Assembly (NCBI GenBank): GCA_905221605.1
Contig: CAJNDS010000002.1
Location: 231,001-295,000, forward strand
From: Symbiodinium natans
Taxonomy: Eukaryota > Sar > Dinophyceae > Suessiales > Symbiodiniaceae
Direction: 5' to 3'
DNA: 64,000 nt
In this document: piece after piece, positions 19,817 to 28,466 of the stretch
How the letters are laid out: each line of letters begins with the position of its first letter
Numbering within the stretch: the first letter of the stretch is position 1
Notes under the pieces: model-generated
Database searches by the model: none
Told to the model about the DNA's origin: nothing
Seen by the model: the letters and a program-made list of their open reading frames with translations, nothing else
Translations under genes and position numbers: made by a program

Positions 19817-22718
19817 GGTTATGAGCCCAACGCTTGGGCAAGGGCACTATGGCACCCTGGGCAACATGCCATCCCCACCACCCGGGAGGGATGGTCACCC
19901 AGGTTCACAGGATGTAACGCCAACACCTGCACAAGTGCACGCCGCAGGTGGAGTGGGCTTTGCATCGGGCATGGCTGCGGGAAGGGCATCTGGAGGTGGG
20001 GACCCAGCAGAAGGCACACCCCAGGTGTCGACCACCACTGATGGTGGGATTGCAAGTGCACCCCGAAGTGCACTACCACGAAGCATAGCTCCAGGCGGAA
20101 GCCCAGGACCAGAGGCCAACGCCAGCACACATCAAGCCGCATCAAGTGAGGCCCGTCCGGCTACGGATTTGAGCGGGGGTGGAGTGTTGGGGGGTATAAG
20201 GTCAACTGGGGAGACCGTGGGAGCAGAGGGGTTTGTTACTCCGAGGTCACAGCAGGGATTGCCTACCATCGCCGAAATGGTTGAGGGGTTTCCTGCAACC
20301 GGCTTTCGCATTATGTCGAGGGTTGGAGAGTTTTTTCAGGTGGCTAGGACTGAGGTACTTCCGGTTGTGCCGTCAGTTGAGCAGCAAGCCACCCCGCCAA
20401 GAAGTGCGACGCACGCGCGTGCAGGCCCGTTGCCCTTGGGAGATGGGAGTGTGGGTTCGCAGACAGGTTCCCCGCCGCAGGTGGTGGGTTCACGCAGCAC
20501 CCCCACTTCATTTGCCCCGGGCCCCGGAAGGGAGACCCCGTTGCTCAATGCAGAGATGTTGCAGCGTATGCAAGCTTTAGAGCATAGGGCCCCATTGTTT
20601 TACCCTAGCCAACCCGTAGTTTCTGACAGACCTCAAAGTGGCACAGATTCCACATCAATCCCTCAAGAGGTCATCCAGGCAGAGGTTGCTAGGCAACTGG
20701 CCGTTTTGGACCAGCGCGCTACAGCACGGGAGTTAGAGATTGCAGCGCAGGAGCTAGAGATTCAAAGGCTCAGGCAGCAGATTGCAGAGGCCAACGCTCA
20801 CAGGGAGCAGGCGTTGAGGGCTGCAGCGCTTTCGAGCGCCCAGTCCACTGCACATGTCCCGGTGCAGCCTCCGCAGGTTGCAATGCAGTCTCAGCTGTCT
20901 CAGGCTTCTGTGCCCAACATGTCTCAGGTACAAGGTGTTGCATCTCAAGCGGTTGATGCCAGTAGGAGTGTGGCGCCCGCTATTCAGGCTACATCTTTTC
21001 CGGGTTTGTTGTCGAGTTTATGGTCCGGGTTAGGAGGTTCGCGTAGGTCCGACAGGGATGCCAGCTCTTCTCCACCCGGAAGGGCTGGAACTGTGCAAGC
21101 GGATCTTCCCGCGCAGGTGCCACAGGTGCAAGGTACACAGGTGCCCGCATCACCACCCGGAGGGGTTGGTGCCTATGCACAGGTGCCACACACGCAGGCC
21201 TCAGGTACGCAGGTGCCGCCAGCCGCAGCTCCAGGAGGAGCAGCTGACAGTGCAATGCAAGGCCTGCCTCAGGTTCCACCGCCGCCAGGTTTGCAAGGAG
21301 GCTCAGTTCCAGGAGGAGCGGTTCCCGCGCTGCCCGGGGGAACTCATGGCCTTGCTTCAGGTAGCCCAGCATTGGATGCATTGTTCTTAGGGATGCAACA
21401 GCTGCAAAGCGTACAGTTGCAGCAGCTCCGGAGACAGGATAGTGACGCTCCTGAAGTTGTAAAGCCCGGAACCGCAGATTTGCCCAAGTTAGCCGCTCCA
21501 GATCCCTCAACAGGTTCCCTAGATTTCCAGGATTGGCTGCAGTTGGTAGGTGGATTGATGGGTGATCTGTCGGACACTTCGGGTTCATGGTGGGCAGCTG
21601 TTTTGCAGGTGAGCCGTGATGCCTATGAGAGGTGGGTAGTGTCAAGTCCCCTTGAGCGCCTGCGCATACAGCCAGATGATAGGCCCGAGTTGGTCGAGGG
21701 TAAATGGAGTAGGGTGAATGCCAGAGCGTGCGTGATGCTGTTGGGTGCCCTGCATGAAACCGTCAAGTCGGACCTCATAGCCCGTAAAACCACCCAGGTT
21801 GCGTCGCAAATCTTGTTCAGGTTGCACACTCAGTACCTCCCGGGAGGGACGGCCGAGAGGACCTTGGTGTTGAGCAATCTGCAACATCCCACGGAAGTGG
21901 AAGATGCAGCGTCAGGTGTGTTGGCTTTGAGGGCTTGGGGTCGGTGGTATCAGCGTTGCGTGGATTGCGGTATGAACTTGCCTGATCCCATGGTCTTGGT
22001 AAGCGCTCTTACCTCAATGACCAAGCCAGTGCTCCGGGGAGAGCCGGAAGTGACTTGGCGCACGGAGCTCGTGAAAAGCACGCTGCAACTCCACGGGCGC
22101 CCCTCGGAAGAGGCGGTCAGGTCCTATCACAGGCATCTGTTGGCTGAGTTTGAGACGCTAGCTGGAGCAACGGTGCCAGTGAAACCTGACGATGCCCACG
22201 CCCTGCAGCTCAAGGCCGTGAGCGCAAATGAACGAGGCGAACCTGCCACTGGGGCGGCGGGCAAACCATGCAAGTTCTTCCTTTCGTCTAAGGGTTGCAA
22301 GTTTGGCCCAAAGTGCCGATACCAGCATTCCACGAGCGAGCTATCCCACGCTGAGCGTGCGCGGAAGTGTCTGAATTGCGGCGCGGAAGCGCATCGCGCA
22401 AGGGATTGCGCTGCAGGCAAATCCCCCAAGCGGGATGCGCAGGCCCAACAAGGTCAGGTACCCACGTTCATGCAGGAACCAGTTGCCCCCGCTGCATCAT
22501 CCGCTTCATCCACGTCTCAACCCATTGTGCCCGCAACTCCGGTGAACATGAACATGGTAGAATTCATGCAAGAGGCACTCAAGGCCATCAGGCAGGTGGA
22601 GACCAACATGGCAGCAGAAGCCCACGCCGCAAGCGCAGCAGCAAAGGACTCGGCCACCAGGCCAGGAGGAGAAGGCAAAGCTGACCTGCGAAGCTCGGCA
22701 GGGCGACCGCCGCCCTGA
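19683..22718 (+). CDS. gag: Gag polyprotein, CCCH + CCHC zinc fingers
   Basis: 1,011 aa, the only long ORF in the window. The start at 19683 is the first ATG; Met20 at 19740 is an alternative, and both are inside the LTR. Residues 1-320 are Pro/Gly/Ser/Thr-rich and probably disordered. About 330-385 is a charged heptad-like segment (ARELEIAAQELEIQRLRQQI), likely a coiled coil. Then comes another Pro/Gln/Gly-rich linker. About 600-830 is a compact region with conserved-looking Trp and Leu (FQDWLQLVGGLMGDL, ARACVMLLGALHETVKSDLI), the probable capsid domain. A CCCH finger C-x8-C-x5-C-x3-H uses Cys863, 872, 878 and His882. A zinc knuckle C-x2-C-x4-H-x4-C uses Cys896, 899, His904 and Cys909. Role: particle assembly and RNA packaging. 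The CCCH plus knuckle pair resembles Gag of dinoflagellate copia-like elements as I remember them. No frameshift or pol follows. Confidence 0.93.
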   Translation: MTFGLLLACKRSPRLCASAMDGSSGTGEMRTPLVSISQPAGSHQQVMSPTLGQGHYGTLGNMPSPPPGRDGHPGSQDVTPTPAQVHAAGGVGFASGMAAGRASGGGDPAEGTPQVSTTTDGGIASAPRSALPRSIAPGGSPGPEANASTHQAASSEARPATDLSGGGVLGGIRSTGETVGAEGFVTPRSQQGLPTIAEMVEGFPATGFRIMSRVGEFFQVARTEVLPVVPSVEQQATPPRSATHARAGPLPLGDGSVGSQTGSPPQVVGSRSTPTSFAPGPGRETPLLNAEMLQRMQALEHRAPLFYPSQPVVSDRPQSGTDSTSIPQEVIQAEVARQLAVLDQRATARELEIAAQELEIQRLRQQIAEANAHREQALRAAALSSAQSTAHVPVQPPQVAMQSQLSQASVPNMSQVQGVASQAVDASRSVAPAIQATSFPGLLSSLWSGLGGSRRSDRDASSSPPGRAGTVQADLPAQVPQVQGTQVPASPPGGVGAYAQVPHTQASGTQVPPAAAPGGAADSAMQGLPQVPPPPGLQGGSVPGGAVPALPGGTHGLASGSPALDALFLGMQQLQSVQLQQLRRQDSDAPEVVKPGTADLPKLAAPDPSTGSLDFQDWLQLVGGLMGDLSDTSGSWWAAVLQVSRDAYERWVVSSPLERLRIQPDDRPELVEGKWSRVNARACVMLLGALHETVKSDLIARKTTQVASQILFRLHTQYLPGGTAERTLVLSNLQHPTEVEDAASGVLALRAWGRWYQRCVDCGMNLPDPMVLVSALTSMTKPVLRGEPEVTWRTELVKSTLQLHGRPSEEAVRSYHRHLLAEFETLAGATVPVKPDDAHALQLKAVSANERGEPATGAAGKPCKFFLSSKGCKFGPKCRYQHSTSELSHAERARKCLNCGAEAHRARDCAAGKSPKRDAQAQQGQVPTFMQEPVAPAASSASSTSQPIVPATPVNMNMVEFMQEALKAIRQVETNMAAEAHAASAAAKDSATRPGGEGKADLRSSAGRPPP
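19817..19828 (+). other. primer binding site, half-tRNA-Met type
   Basis: GGTTATGAGCCC directly follows the 5' LTR with no gap. Its complement GGGCTCATAACC is the anticodon stem-loop of a Met tRNA (CAT anticodon, GGG/CC stem as in initiators), not the 3' acceptor end. Copia of Drosophila primes in the same way from a cleaved initiator tRNA. The match extends weakly into AACGC. Confidence 0.85.
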
Positions 22719-22917
22719 CGGGCAGGATGCGCAATGCATCGCACACCCTTGCCAATTTTGCCTTCCTTTTGCCAGAGGTGCCCTGAGAGCCCTCACAGTG
22801 AGGCCAGCCGGCCAGCATACAGCCACTGCAACTTTGCTGTAGGTAGGAGTTTGGAACTCCTCCCGGAAGGGAAGGACATGTACAGTTTTGTTTGTCGTGC
22901 TCTCCTAGCGAAGGCAC

Positions 22918-22927
22918 GAAGGAGGAG
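22918..22927 (+). other. polypurine tract
   Basis: GAAGGAGGAG, ten purines, ends exactly at the first base of the 3' LTR: the expected plus-strand primer. Confidence 0.88.
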
Positions 22928-23220
22928 TGCTGAAACGCCTTCTTGTACATGTCCGTATACCTCTGCAGTAGTTAGGTGTACCACTTGTTTTCCCTGTTGC
23001 TGTTAGGCTCCCGAAGGTCTTGAGCAACACTTTTAACACATCATGTACAGTACCACATTTTAGGTGCTAAGCCCTATAGTAGCATCATGACTTTTGGTTT
23101 GTTGCTTGCGTGTAAAAGATCTCCGCGTTTGTGTGCCTCAGCAATGGATGGGAGTTCTGGGACGGGGGAAATGCGCACTCCACTCGTTTCAATCTCTCAG
23201 CCTGCTGGGTCACACCAGCA
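22928..23220 (+). repeat. 3' LTR
   Basis: 293 bp, 292 identical to the 5' LTR. Followed by CTAAC (23221-23225), the right target duplication. Confidence 0.97.
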
Positions 23221-23279
23221 CTAACCCTAAACCCTAAACCCTAAACCCTAAACCCTAAACCCTAAACCACCCCCGAGGC

Positions 23280-23327
23280 CCCGAGCGTGAAGGGATCGAA
23301 GCCCCACTCGCGTATCAGCCATCTCCA
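23280..23327 (-). CDS. candidate exon: WRWLIREWGFDPFTLG
   Basis: 48 nt, phase 0, acceptor AAGGCAG|T, GC donor (CTCGGG|GC). Aromatic-rich and protein-like, although a second frame (EMADTRVGLRSL) is open too. A perfect 18-bp palindrome at 23330-23347 overlaps the acceptor region. Confidence 0.37.
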
Positions 23328-23824
23328 CTGCCTTAGCGCGCTAAGGCACGAAATCGCCAAAGACCCCCCTGAAATTATGGCTCTCAAGTGTCTCCTATGG
23401 TGTTTAGGGTTTAGGGCTTAAGGCTTAGGGTTTAGTGTGTACGTTGTCGCTAGGGTACCAGAAGAAGCCCGACAACGTCAACTAGTGCTCTTCCAAGCGA
23501 TAAGGTCAACCTTATAAAACCCTAAACCCTAAACCCTAAACCCTAAACCCTAAACCCTAAACCTAAACCCTAAACCCTAAACCCCTGAAAACCATCCCCC
23601 AGTAAGAGAAACATCATTATCCTTCCCAGTTGTTTGAGGCCTGGTGTGTGGGGTACCTGAGTCCCAAAGGCCATTTCTGCCGCGTGGGCGCCGAGGGCTT
23701 AGGGTTTAGGGTTCCAAGAAAACCGTGGTAGACAACGAGTTCTACCCACATCCCTCCATCTCCCCACCCCTACGTTAACCTGGGGGTGGGTTTACGGTTT
23801 AGGGTTTCGGGTTTACGGTCTAGG

Positions 23825-23930
23825 GAAAACAGCTCGCTGCGAGCTACCGAAGATTCCGACATGTCTGGAAGCCCTAAACCCTGTGAAGCTTCATCTGCGG
23901 TGTACTTGAACGCTGCAAATTTAGGTTTAA
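23825..23930 (-). CDS. candidate exon: FKYTADEASQGLGLPDMSES
   Basis: Open minus frame of about 100 nt after a TTTGCAG acceptor, continuing SVARSELFS. Possible internal GT/GC donors make the true end uncertain. No family recognised. Confidence 0.36.
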
Positions 23931-24324
23931 GGCTTAAGGTTTCAGGCTTAAAGGTTAAGGTTTAAGGTTTGGGGTTTAGGGTTGAGGGAACACTGCAAGT
24001 CTGAGATTTCAGTGCTTCCGGATCTCGCGGGGAATCCGTTCCCTAAACCCTCAAGAGCCCCCCCTCACCCAGGCTCTGCCCCCCTAAGCCTTCATGGACC
24101 TGGCCGTGAGCCAGTCAAGTACACAGCAACGTAGGACATGCATAATGTGTAAACTTGTACCGTATACCTGAACCACTACATGCCCAAGTCTGTAAGCCAT
24201 GCGCCGCCATGGGGTGCACTCTACATAAACACATGTACATGCAACGTTCAGTGCTGAGACAGGAGCCCTAAACCCTAGACGCTAAACCCTAATTATTAGC
24301 AAGCAAAACATGGGCACAACCGAA

Positions 24325-24409
24325 GGTTCAACTGCAAAAGATCTCTCTTCTGGGAGCTGCGCGTGCCAGATGGATCCTTGTGCAGGACGCAGCTTTTCTC
24401 CAGCTGGAC
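24325..24409 (-). CDS. candidate exon: VQLEKSCVLHKDPSGTRSSQ
   Basis: Minus strand, acceptor ACCTGTCAG|G. Open in phase 0 to about 24310, continuing KRDLLQLN. A GA donor after VLHK at 24377 would make it a 33-nt exon. Confidence 0.4.
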
Positions 24410-24450
24410 CTGACAGGTTCTTAGTCTTGAGGTTTAGGGTTAGGGTTCAA

Positions 24451-24494
24451 GGTTCAGGGTTCAGGGTTCAGGGTTCAGGGTTCAGGGTTCAGGA
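24451..24494 (+). repeat. TTCAGGG variant array
   Basis: Six consecutive AGGGTTC units; a single-base variant of the heptamer, homogenised. Confidence 0.85.
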
Positions 24495-24573
24495 TTTAGT
24501 CTTTAGGGCTTAGGGTTTAGGTTCTTAGCGTTTGGGTTCAGGGTTTGGGGCTTGTAGGCGCGGCGGTTTAAGG

Positions 24574-24626
24574 CTTGTCGGATGGCCGGAACACGCAACC
24601 TGCGTCAAAGTGCCAGGGTTTCTTGG
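24574..24626 (-). CDS. candidate exon: KKPWHFDAGCVFRPSDK
   Basis: Minus strand after AACCAG|C. Trp, His and Cys in a protein-like order. A GT donor at 24599/24600 would shorten it to 27 nt. Confidence 0.38.
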
Positions 24627-24789
24627 CTGGTTAGAACCGAAGGCCGAGTCATGCTAGGTTTAGGGTTTAGGGTTTAGGGTTTAGGGTTTAGGATTTAGGG
24701 CTTGGCCCTAATAGAAGCCCTACACCCTAAACGCCCTAAAAGCCCTAAACCCTGAACCCTGTAAACCCCAAAAGCCCGAAAAGCCCTAA

Positions 24790-24862
24790 ACCCCAAACCC
24801 CAAACCCCAAACCCCAAACCCCAAACCCCAAACCCCAAACCCTAAACCCCAAACCCCAAACC
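24790..24862 (-). repeat. CCCCAAA variant array
   Basis: About nine TTTGGGG-type units on the minus strand, almost pure. Confidence 0.85.
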
Positions 24863-25070
24863 GCAAACCCTGAACCCTCAACCCTAAACCCCCCAAGCCC
24901 CCCCCCCCCTCCCCCCCCCGGCATCCACGGAGCCAGCCGTGGGCGCGTCCGCCTCGCTCTCGGTGGGCCTTCGTGCAGAGAGCCAGCCTAAAACCCCTCA
25001 GGGTGACTGTTTGCTTCAGAGCCCCCCCCGCCAAAAAAAAAGTAAAACAAAGAAACAAGAAAAAACAATA

Positions 25071-25074
25071 TATG

Positions 25075-25112
<38 letters not shown>

Positions 25113-25127
25113 TATATAATACATATG

Positions 25128-25207
<80 letters not shown>

Positions 25208-25345
25208 CGTATATGTACATGTACATGTACATGTACATGTACATGTACATGTACATGTACATGTACATGTACATGTACATGTATGTATGTATGTGTGCAT
25301 GTATGTACGTATGTATGTATGTACGTATGTAGTATACATATATAT
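25071..25345 (+). repeat. TATATG then TACATG hexanucleotide microsatellite
   Basis: TA-rich lead, then about 14 GTATAT hexamers, then about 11 GTACAT hexamers, then GTATGTAC-type units. The switch between two hexamer types is sharp near 25210. All long ORFs across it are simple repeats and rejected. Confidence 0.95.
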
Positions 25346-25517
25346 GTTCTTCTTCATATCGGCGGTGTGAGGATTACTCTTCCGGGGCGTGAGCGTTAGA
25401 AGGCTTAGGGTTTAGGGCTTGGGGCTTACGATTTAGGGTTGGGGCTCCTATCGAAAAAACACCCTAAACCCTAAACCCTAAATCCTGAATCCTAAAGGGT
25501 CGCTTTTCTGAGCAGGC

Positions 25518-25555
25518 CGCGCCGGGGAGTTGGAGTAAGGGTCTGAAACTCAAGG
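25518..25555 (-). CDS. candidate exon in the 25.5-kb island
   Basis: One frame (LEFQTLTPTPRR) fits the phase left by the exon at 26125-26168, with acceptor CATGCCAG|C and a GC donor. Another frame is open across the entire island (GHMPALSFRPLLQLPGAACS). Coding potential looks real but the frame is undecided. Confidence 0.3.
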
Positions 25556-26124
25556 CTGGCATGTGCCCAGTCGGCTCGCGGGTTCGAAATTGTACAAAAG
25601 GGCTTAGGGCTTAGGGTTTAGGGTTTAGGGCTTGGGGTTTAGGGTTTAGGGTTGAGGGTTTAAGGGTTCTGAAGGGTTTCAAAGGGTTTGCAGCTGTTTG
25701 GAGAGTGTTTTCAAGAAACCCTAAACCCCAAAACCCTAAACCCTAAACCCTAAACCCTAAACCCTAAACCGGGAGTCTGGGCTTAGGGCGCTGGGTTGGT
25801 TGAGGGCTGAGGGCTTAGAGTTCAACCAAAATCCTACTTAAGACCTTAAACCCTAAACCTTAGACCCTAAACCCTAAACCCCAATCCCAAAACCCTAAAC
25901 TCTAAGCCCTAAGTAGTAAACCCTAAACCCTCAACACCCTAAAGTGCAGGCCTTGCTTCAAGACAGAAAAGGCAAAAGGAAACTACACACCCCAAACCCG
26001 AAACCCGAAACCCGAAACCCGAAAACCTAAACCCTAAACCCTAAACCCTAAACCCTAAACCCTAAACCCTAAACCCTAAACCCTAAACCCTAAACCCTAG
26101 CCCTAAACCCTAAACCGGCTGGTC

Positions 26125-26168
26125 CTTGCATCCAGAAGCATGTCGTTCAGCACCTCGGAGGTCCAGGT
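26125..26168 (-). CDS. candidate exon: TWTSEVLNDMLLDA
   Basis: 44 nt, phase 0 in, two bases out, acceptor GGCCGTGAG|A, GA donor (GCAAG|GA). In phase with the exon before it (26270-26303). Confidence 0.42.
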
Positions 26169-26269
26169 CTCACGGCCTCGGTTTAGGGTTTAGGGTTTAG
26201 GGTTTAGGGTTTAGGGTTTAGGGTTTAGGGTTTAGTTCACAAGGGCTTAGGGTTTTGGGTTTAGAGCGC

Positions 26270-26303
26270 CAATTCGAAAGGACCCGTCCCCTTCACCGAA
26301 AGA
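26270..26303 (-). CDS. candidate exon: LSVKGTGPFEL
   Basis: 34 nt. Its first base completes a Ser codon left by the exon at 26728-26807; GC donor (GAATTG|GC). An alternative frame reads SFGEGDGSFRIGAL. Confidence 0.35.
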
Positions 26304-26727
26304 CTATCACGCTAAAGCCCGAGTCAAATGTCTGGTATTGGACACAACCATAGAAATGGATACAGATCAAGATATATACTGATATGCTTTGTGGTGAGCT
26401 CATAAGCTCATAAATTATGGTTCCTTTTTTGGGTGTCCGAATAAAGAGGGCCGCCTTCTGATAAGGACCCGAAAAGGGATCATTCTATAGAGCAATGATC
26501 AAACATGTATATGTATGTAATATATGTACATATATATATATATATATGTATATTTTATGTGTACATGCATACATGCATACACATCTGCTTTCTGCTATCC
26601 AAATGCACCGCCATAGAAGTTAGGACTTCGGGTTTAGAGCTTTAGGGTTTAGCTTGTTGCGGTTCAGGCCTTAGGTTGTCAGGGTTTAGGGTTTGGTTGT
26701 CCTGTGACCATCGCGTTAGGAAAGCAC

Positions 26728-26807
26728 GACGTCAAAAAATCCGCCCAGGCAAGTACAGACGTTACGCCAAAAGCCCCGGATCCTTCAAATGGTACCAGCA
26801 CCCGGAG
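26728..26807 (-). CDS. candidate exon: LRVLVPFEGSGAFGVTSVLA
   Basis: 80 nt, phase 0, reading on into WADFLT. The acceptor CCCCCTAG|C is itself a telomere-like unit; GT donor (ACGTC|GTGC). In phase with the exon at 26855-26914 upstream. A plus-strand ORF overlaps but is basic and low in hydrophobics. No family recognised. Confidence 0.45.
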
Positions 26808-26854
26808 CTAGGGGGTTTAGGGTTAAACGCTGACCCTCAACCCCGCGATCTTAC

Positions 26855-26914
26855 CCACCGAAAGCCCTGCTTCTGGGGCCGCAGGCGCACGCGCAAGACG
26901 CCAGGCTGCACAAC
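26855..26914 (-). CDS. candidate exon: VVQPGVLRVRLRPQKQGFRW
   Basis: 60 nt, 20 codons, phase 0. The acceptor is textbook (long T-rich tract then GGTTGCAG|G) and the donor is GTAAGA. One of the best-bounded exons in the window. Followed in phase by 26728-26807. Confidence 0.5.
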
Positions 26915-27140
26915 CTGCAACCGAAAAAACACAGGGTTTTCGGATTGCAGCGCTGGGCATGCCACCACGAAGGTTTCTGTTGAGGTTTACATGTGTTGTA
27001 GGGTCGAATGGGCACATGAAAGGATTTACACGGTGTTTACAAGGCTTGTGCAGAACCCTCAACCCTCTCCTAAACCCTAAACCCTAACCCTAAACCCTAA
27101 ACCCTAAACCCTAAACCCTCAACCCCAGGGTTTTAGCTGC

Positions 27141-27197
27141 ATGTCCCAGGGTTCTTGGACTAAATGACCTGAGTGCCCCAATCCCGAAATATCAAGA
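27141..27197 (-). CDS. candidate exon: LDISGLGHSGHLVQEPWD
   Basis: 57 nt, acceptor CGGGCAG|T, GC donor as drawn; an internal GT after HSG is possible. Confidence 0.36.
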
Positions 27198-27229
27198 CTG
27201 CCCGGGTTTAGGGTTTAGGTTTTAGGGTT

Positions 27230-27512
27230 AGGGTTTAGGGTTTAGGGTTTAGGGTTTAGGGTTTAGGGTTTAGGGTTTAGGGTTTAGGGTTTAGGGTTTA
27301 GGGTTTAGGGTTTAGGGTTTAGGGTTTAGGGTTTAGGGTTTAGGGTTTAGGGTTTAGGGTTTAGGGGTAGGGTTTAGGGGTTAGGGTTTAGGGTTTAGGG
27401 TTTAGGGTTTAGGGTTTAGGGTTTAGGGTTTAGGGTTTAGGGTTTAGGGTTTAGGGTTTAGGGTTTAGGGTTTAGGGTTTAGGGTTTAGGGTTTAGGGTT
27501 TAGGGTTTAGGG
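27230..27512 (+). repeat. long TTTAGGG array
   Basis: About 40 units, nearly perfect, with one GTAGGG/GGTTAGG interruption near 27365. The longest array in the window. Confidence 0.97.
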
Positions 27513-27530
27513 TTTTGGGGGGCTCAGGGC

Positions 27531-27570
27531 TTGGCTTCCGGGCTGCGCATTTGCTTTGGCAATATGGGAC
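27531..27570 (-). CDS. candidate exon: VPYCQSKCAARKP
   Basis: 40 nt, acceptor CACTTCAAG|G next to a poly-C/G run, GC donor. Frame remains open to 27525. Confidence 0.33.
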
Positions 27571-27867
27571 CTTGAAGTGCCCCCCCCCCCCCCCCCGACT
27601 GGCCCCAAGGCTATAGGCCCCTATATCCCCACAAACTACGAGCAGGTTTCGGGTTTAGGGTTTAGGGTTTAGGGTTTAGGGTTTAGGGAAATCTCGCAAC
27701 TCCTCCCCCTCCTCCCCACACCCGGACGGCCGACGCAAAGTTTGCTTAGGGTTTAGGTTCGCGGTTTACCCTAAACCCTACAACCCCAAACCCAAAACCC
27801 AAAACCCTTCATAAGGGTCAGTCGCATTCAGGGTTCAGGGTTTCCCCTAAACCCTGAACCCCAAACC

Positions 27868-28214
27868 CAAAAAACCAAAAACCCAAAAACCCAAAAACCC
27901 AAAAACCCAAAAACCCAAAAACCCAAAAACCCAAAAACCCAAAACCCAAAAACCCAAAAACCCAAAAACCCGAACCCAAAAACCCAAAAACCCAAAAACC
28001 CAAAAACCCAAAAACCCAAAAACCCAAAACCCAAAAACCCAAAAACCCAAAAACCCAAAAACCCAAAAACCCAAAAACCCAAAAACCCAAAAACCCAAAA
28101 ACCCAAAAACCCAAAAACTCGAAAACCCAAAAACCCAAAAACCCAAAAACCAAAAAACCCAAAAACCCAAAAACCCAAAAACCCAAAAACCCAAAAACCC
28201 AAAAACCCAAAAAC
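27868..28214 (-). repeat. AAAAACCC octamer satellite
   Basis: About 43 units with occasional 7-bp or mutated ones. On the minus strand the unit is TTTTTGGG. It encodes simple Gly-Phe-Trp/Leu repeats in three frames, which I do not regard as genes. Confidence 0.95.
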
Positions 28215-28400
28215 CTAAACCCCAAGCCCTAAACCCTAACCCTAAACCCCAAGCCCTAAACCCCAAACCCCAAGCCCTGAGCCCTAAACCCCAAACCCTA
28301 AACCCCAAGCCCTAAACCCTAACCCTAAACCCCAAGCCCTAAACCCTAAACCCTAAACCCCAAGCCCTAAACCCGTAACCCTAAAACCCCTCCTCCAGGC

Positions 28401-28466
28401 CTCGCCGACCACGGCTTGGAAGTACTTTGCCAGCTCACTCTGCACCGCCGTGGCTCCGTGGAACGA
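28401..28466 (-). CDS. candidate exon: SFHGATAVQSELAKYFQAVV
   Basis: 66 nt, 22 codons ending GE, acceptor CCTGATCAG|T after a pyrimidine-rich lead, GC donor (GGCGAG|GC). Amphipathic-helix-like. Good composition and clean borders. Confidence 0.45.

Larger units (their letters stand above)
19524..23220 (+). mobile_element. complete Gag-only LTR retrotransposon (TR-GAG type)
   Basis: 3,697 bp bounded by 293-bp direct LTRs that start TGCTG and end CAGCA. They differ at one position (C at 19661, T at 23065) and are flanked by the 5-bp duplication CTAAC. It contains a primer site, one Gag ORF and a polypurine tract. The whole internal region (19817-22927) is accounted for by gag and about 200 bp of 3' leader. 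No protease, integrase, reverse transcriptase or RNase H coding space exists, so it must use enzymes from another element. Gag-only LTR elements are known in plants as TR-GAGs. The half-tRNA primer and the Gag zinc knuckle point to the Ty1/copia side. Near-identical LTRs imply recent insertion. Confidence 0.95.

Noticed and set aside
22719-22927. Short ORFs after gag as a remnant of pol
   Set aside because: Only about 200 bp between the gag stop and the polypurine tract, with no protease, integrase or RT motif.
20233-22950. Many 60-218 aa ORFs in other frames of the Gag region
   Set aside because: Shadows of the 1,011-aa gag frame.
25016-25399. ORFs of 67-164 aa across the TATATG/TACATG array
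   Set aside because: Tyr-Met, Tyr-Val and Cys-Thr repeats are direct translations of a microsatellite.
25500-25600. tRNA-like B box (GGTTCGAAAT) at 25580
   Set aside because: The motif lacks the following CC and no cloverleaf or A box can be placed around it.
27818-28308. Three ORFs of 124-153 aa rich in Gly-Phe-Leu-Trp
   Set aside because: All three frames of the AAAAACCC octamer are open because the repeat has no stop; no independent coding evidence.
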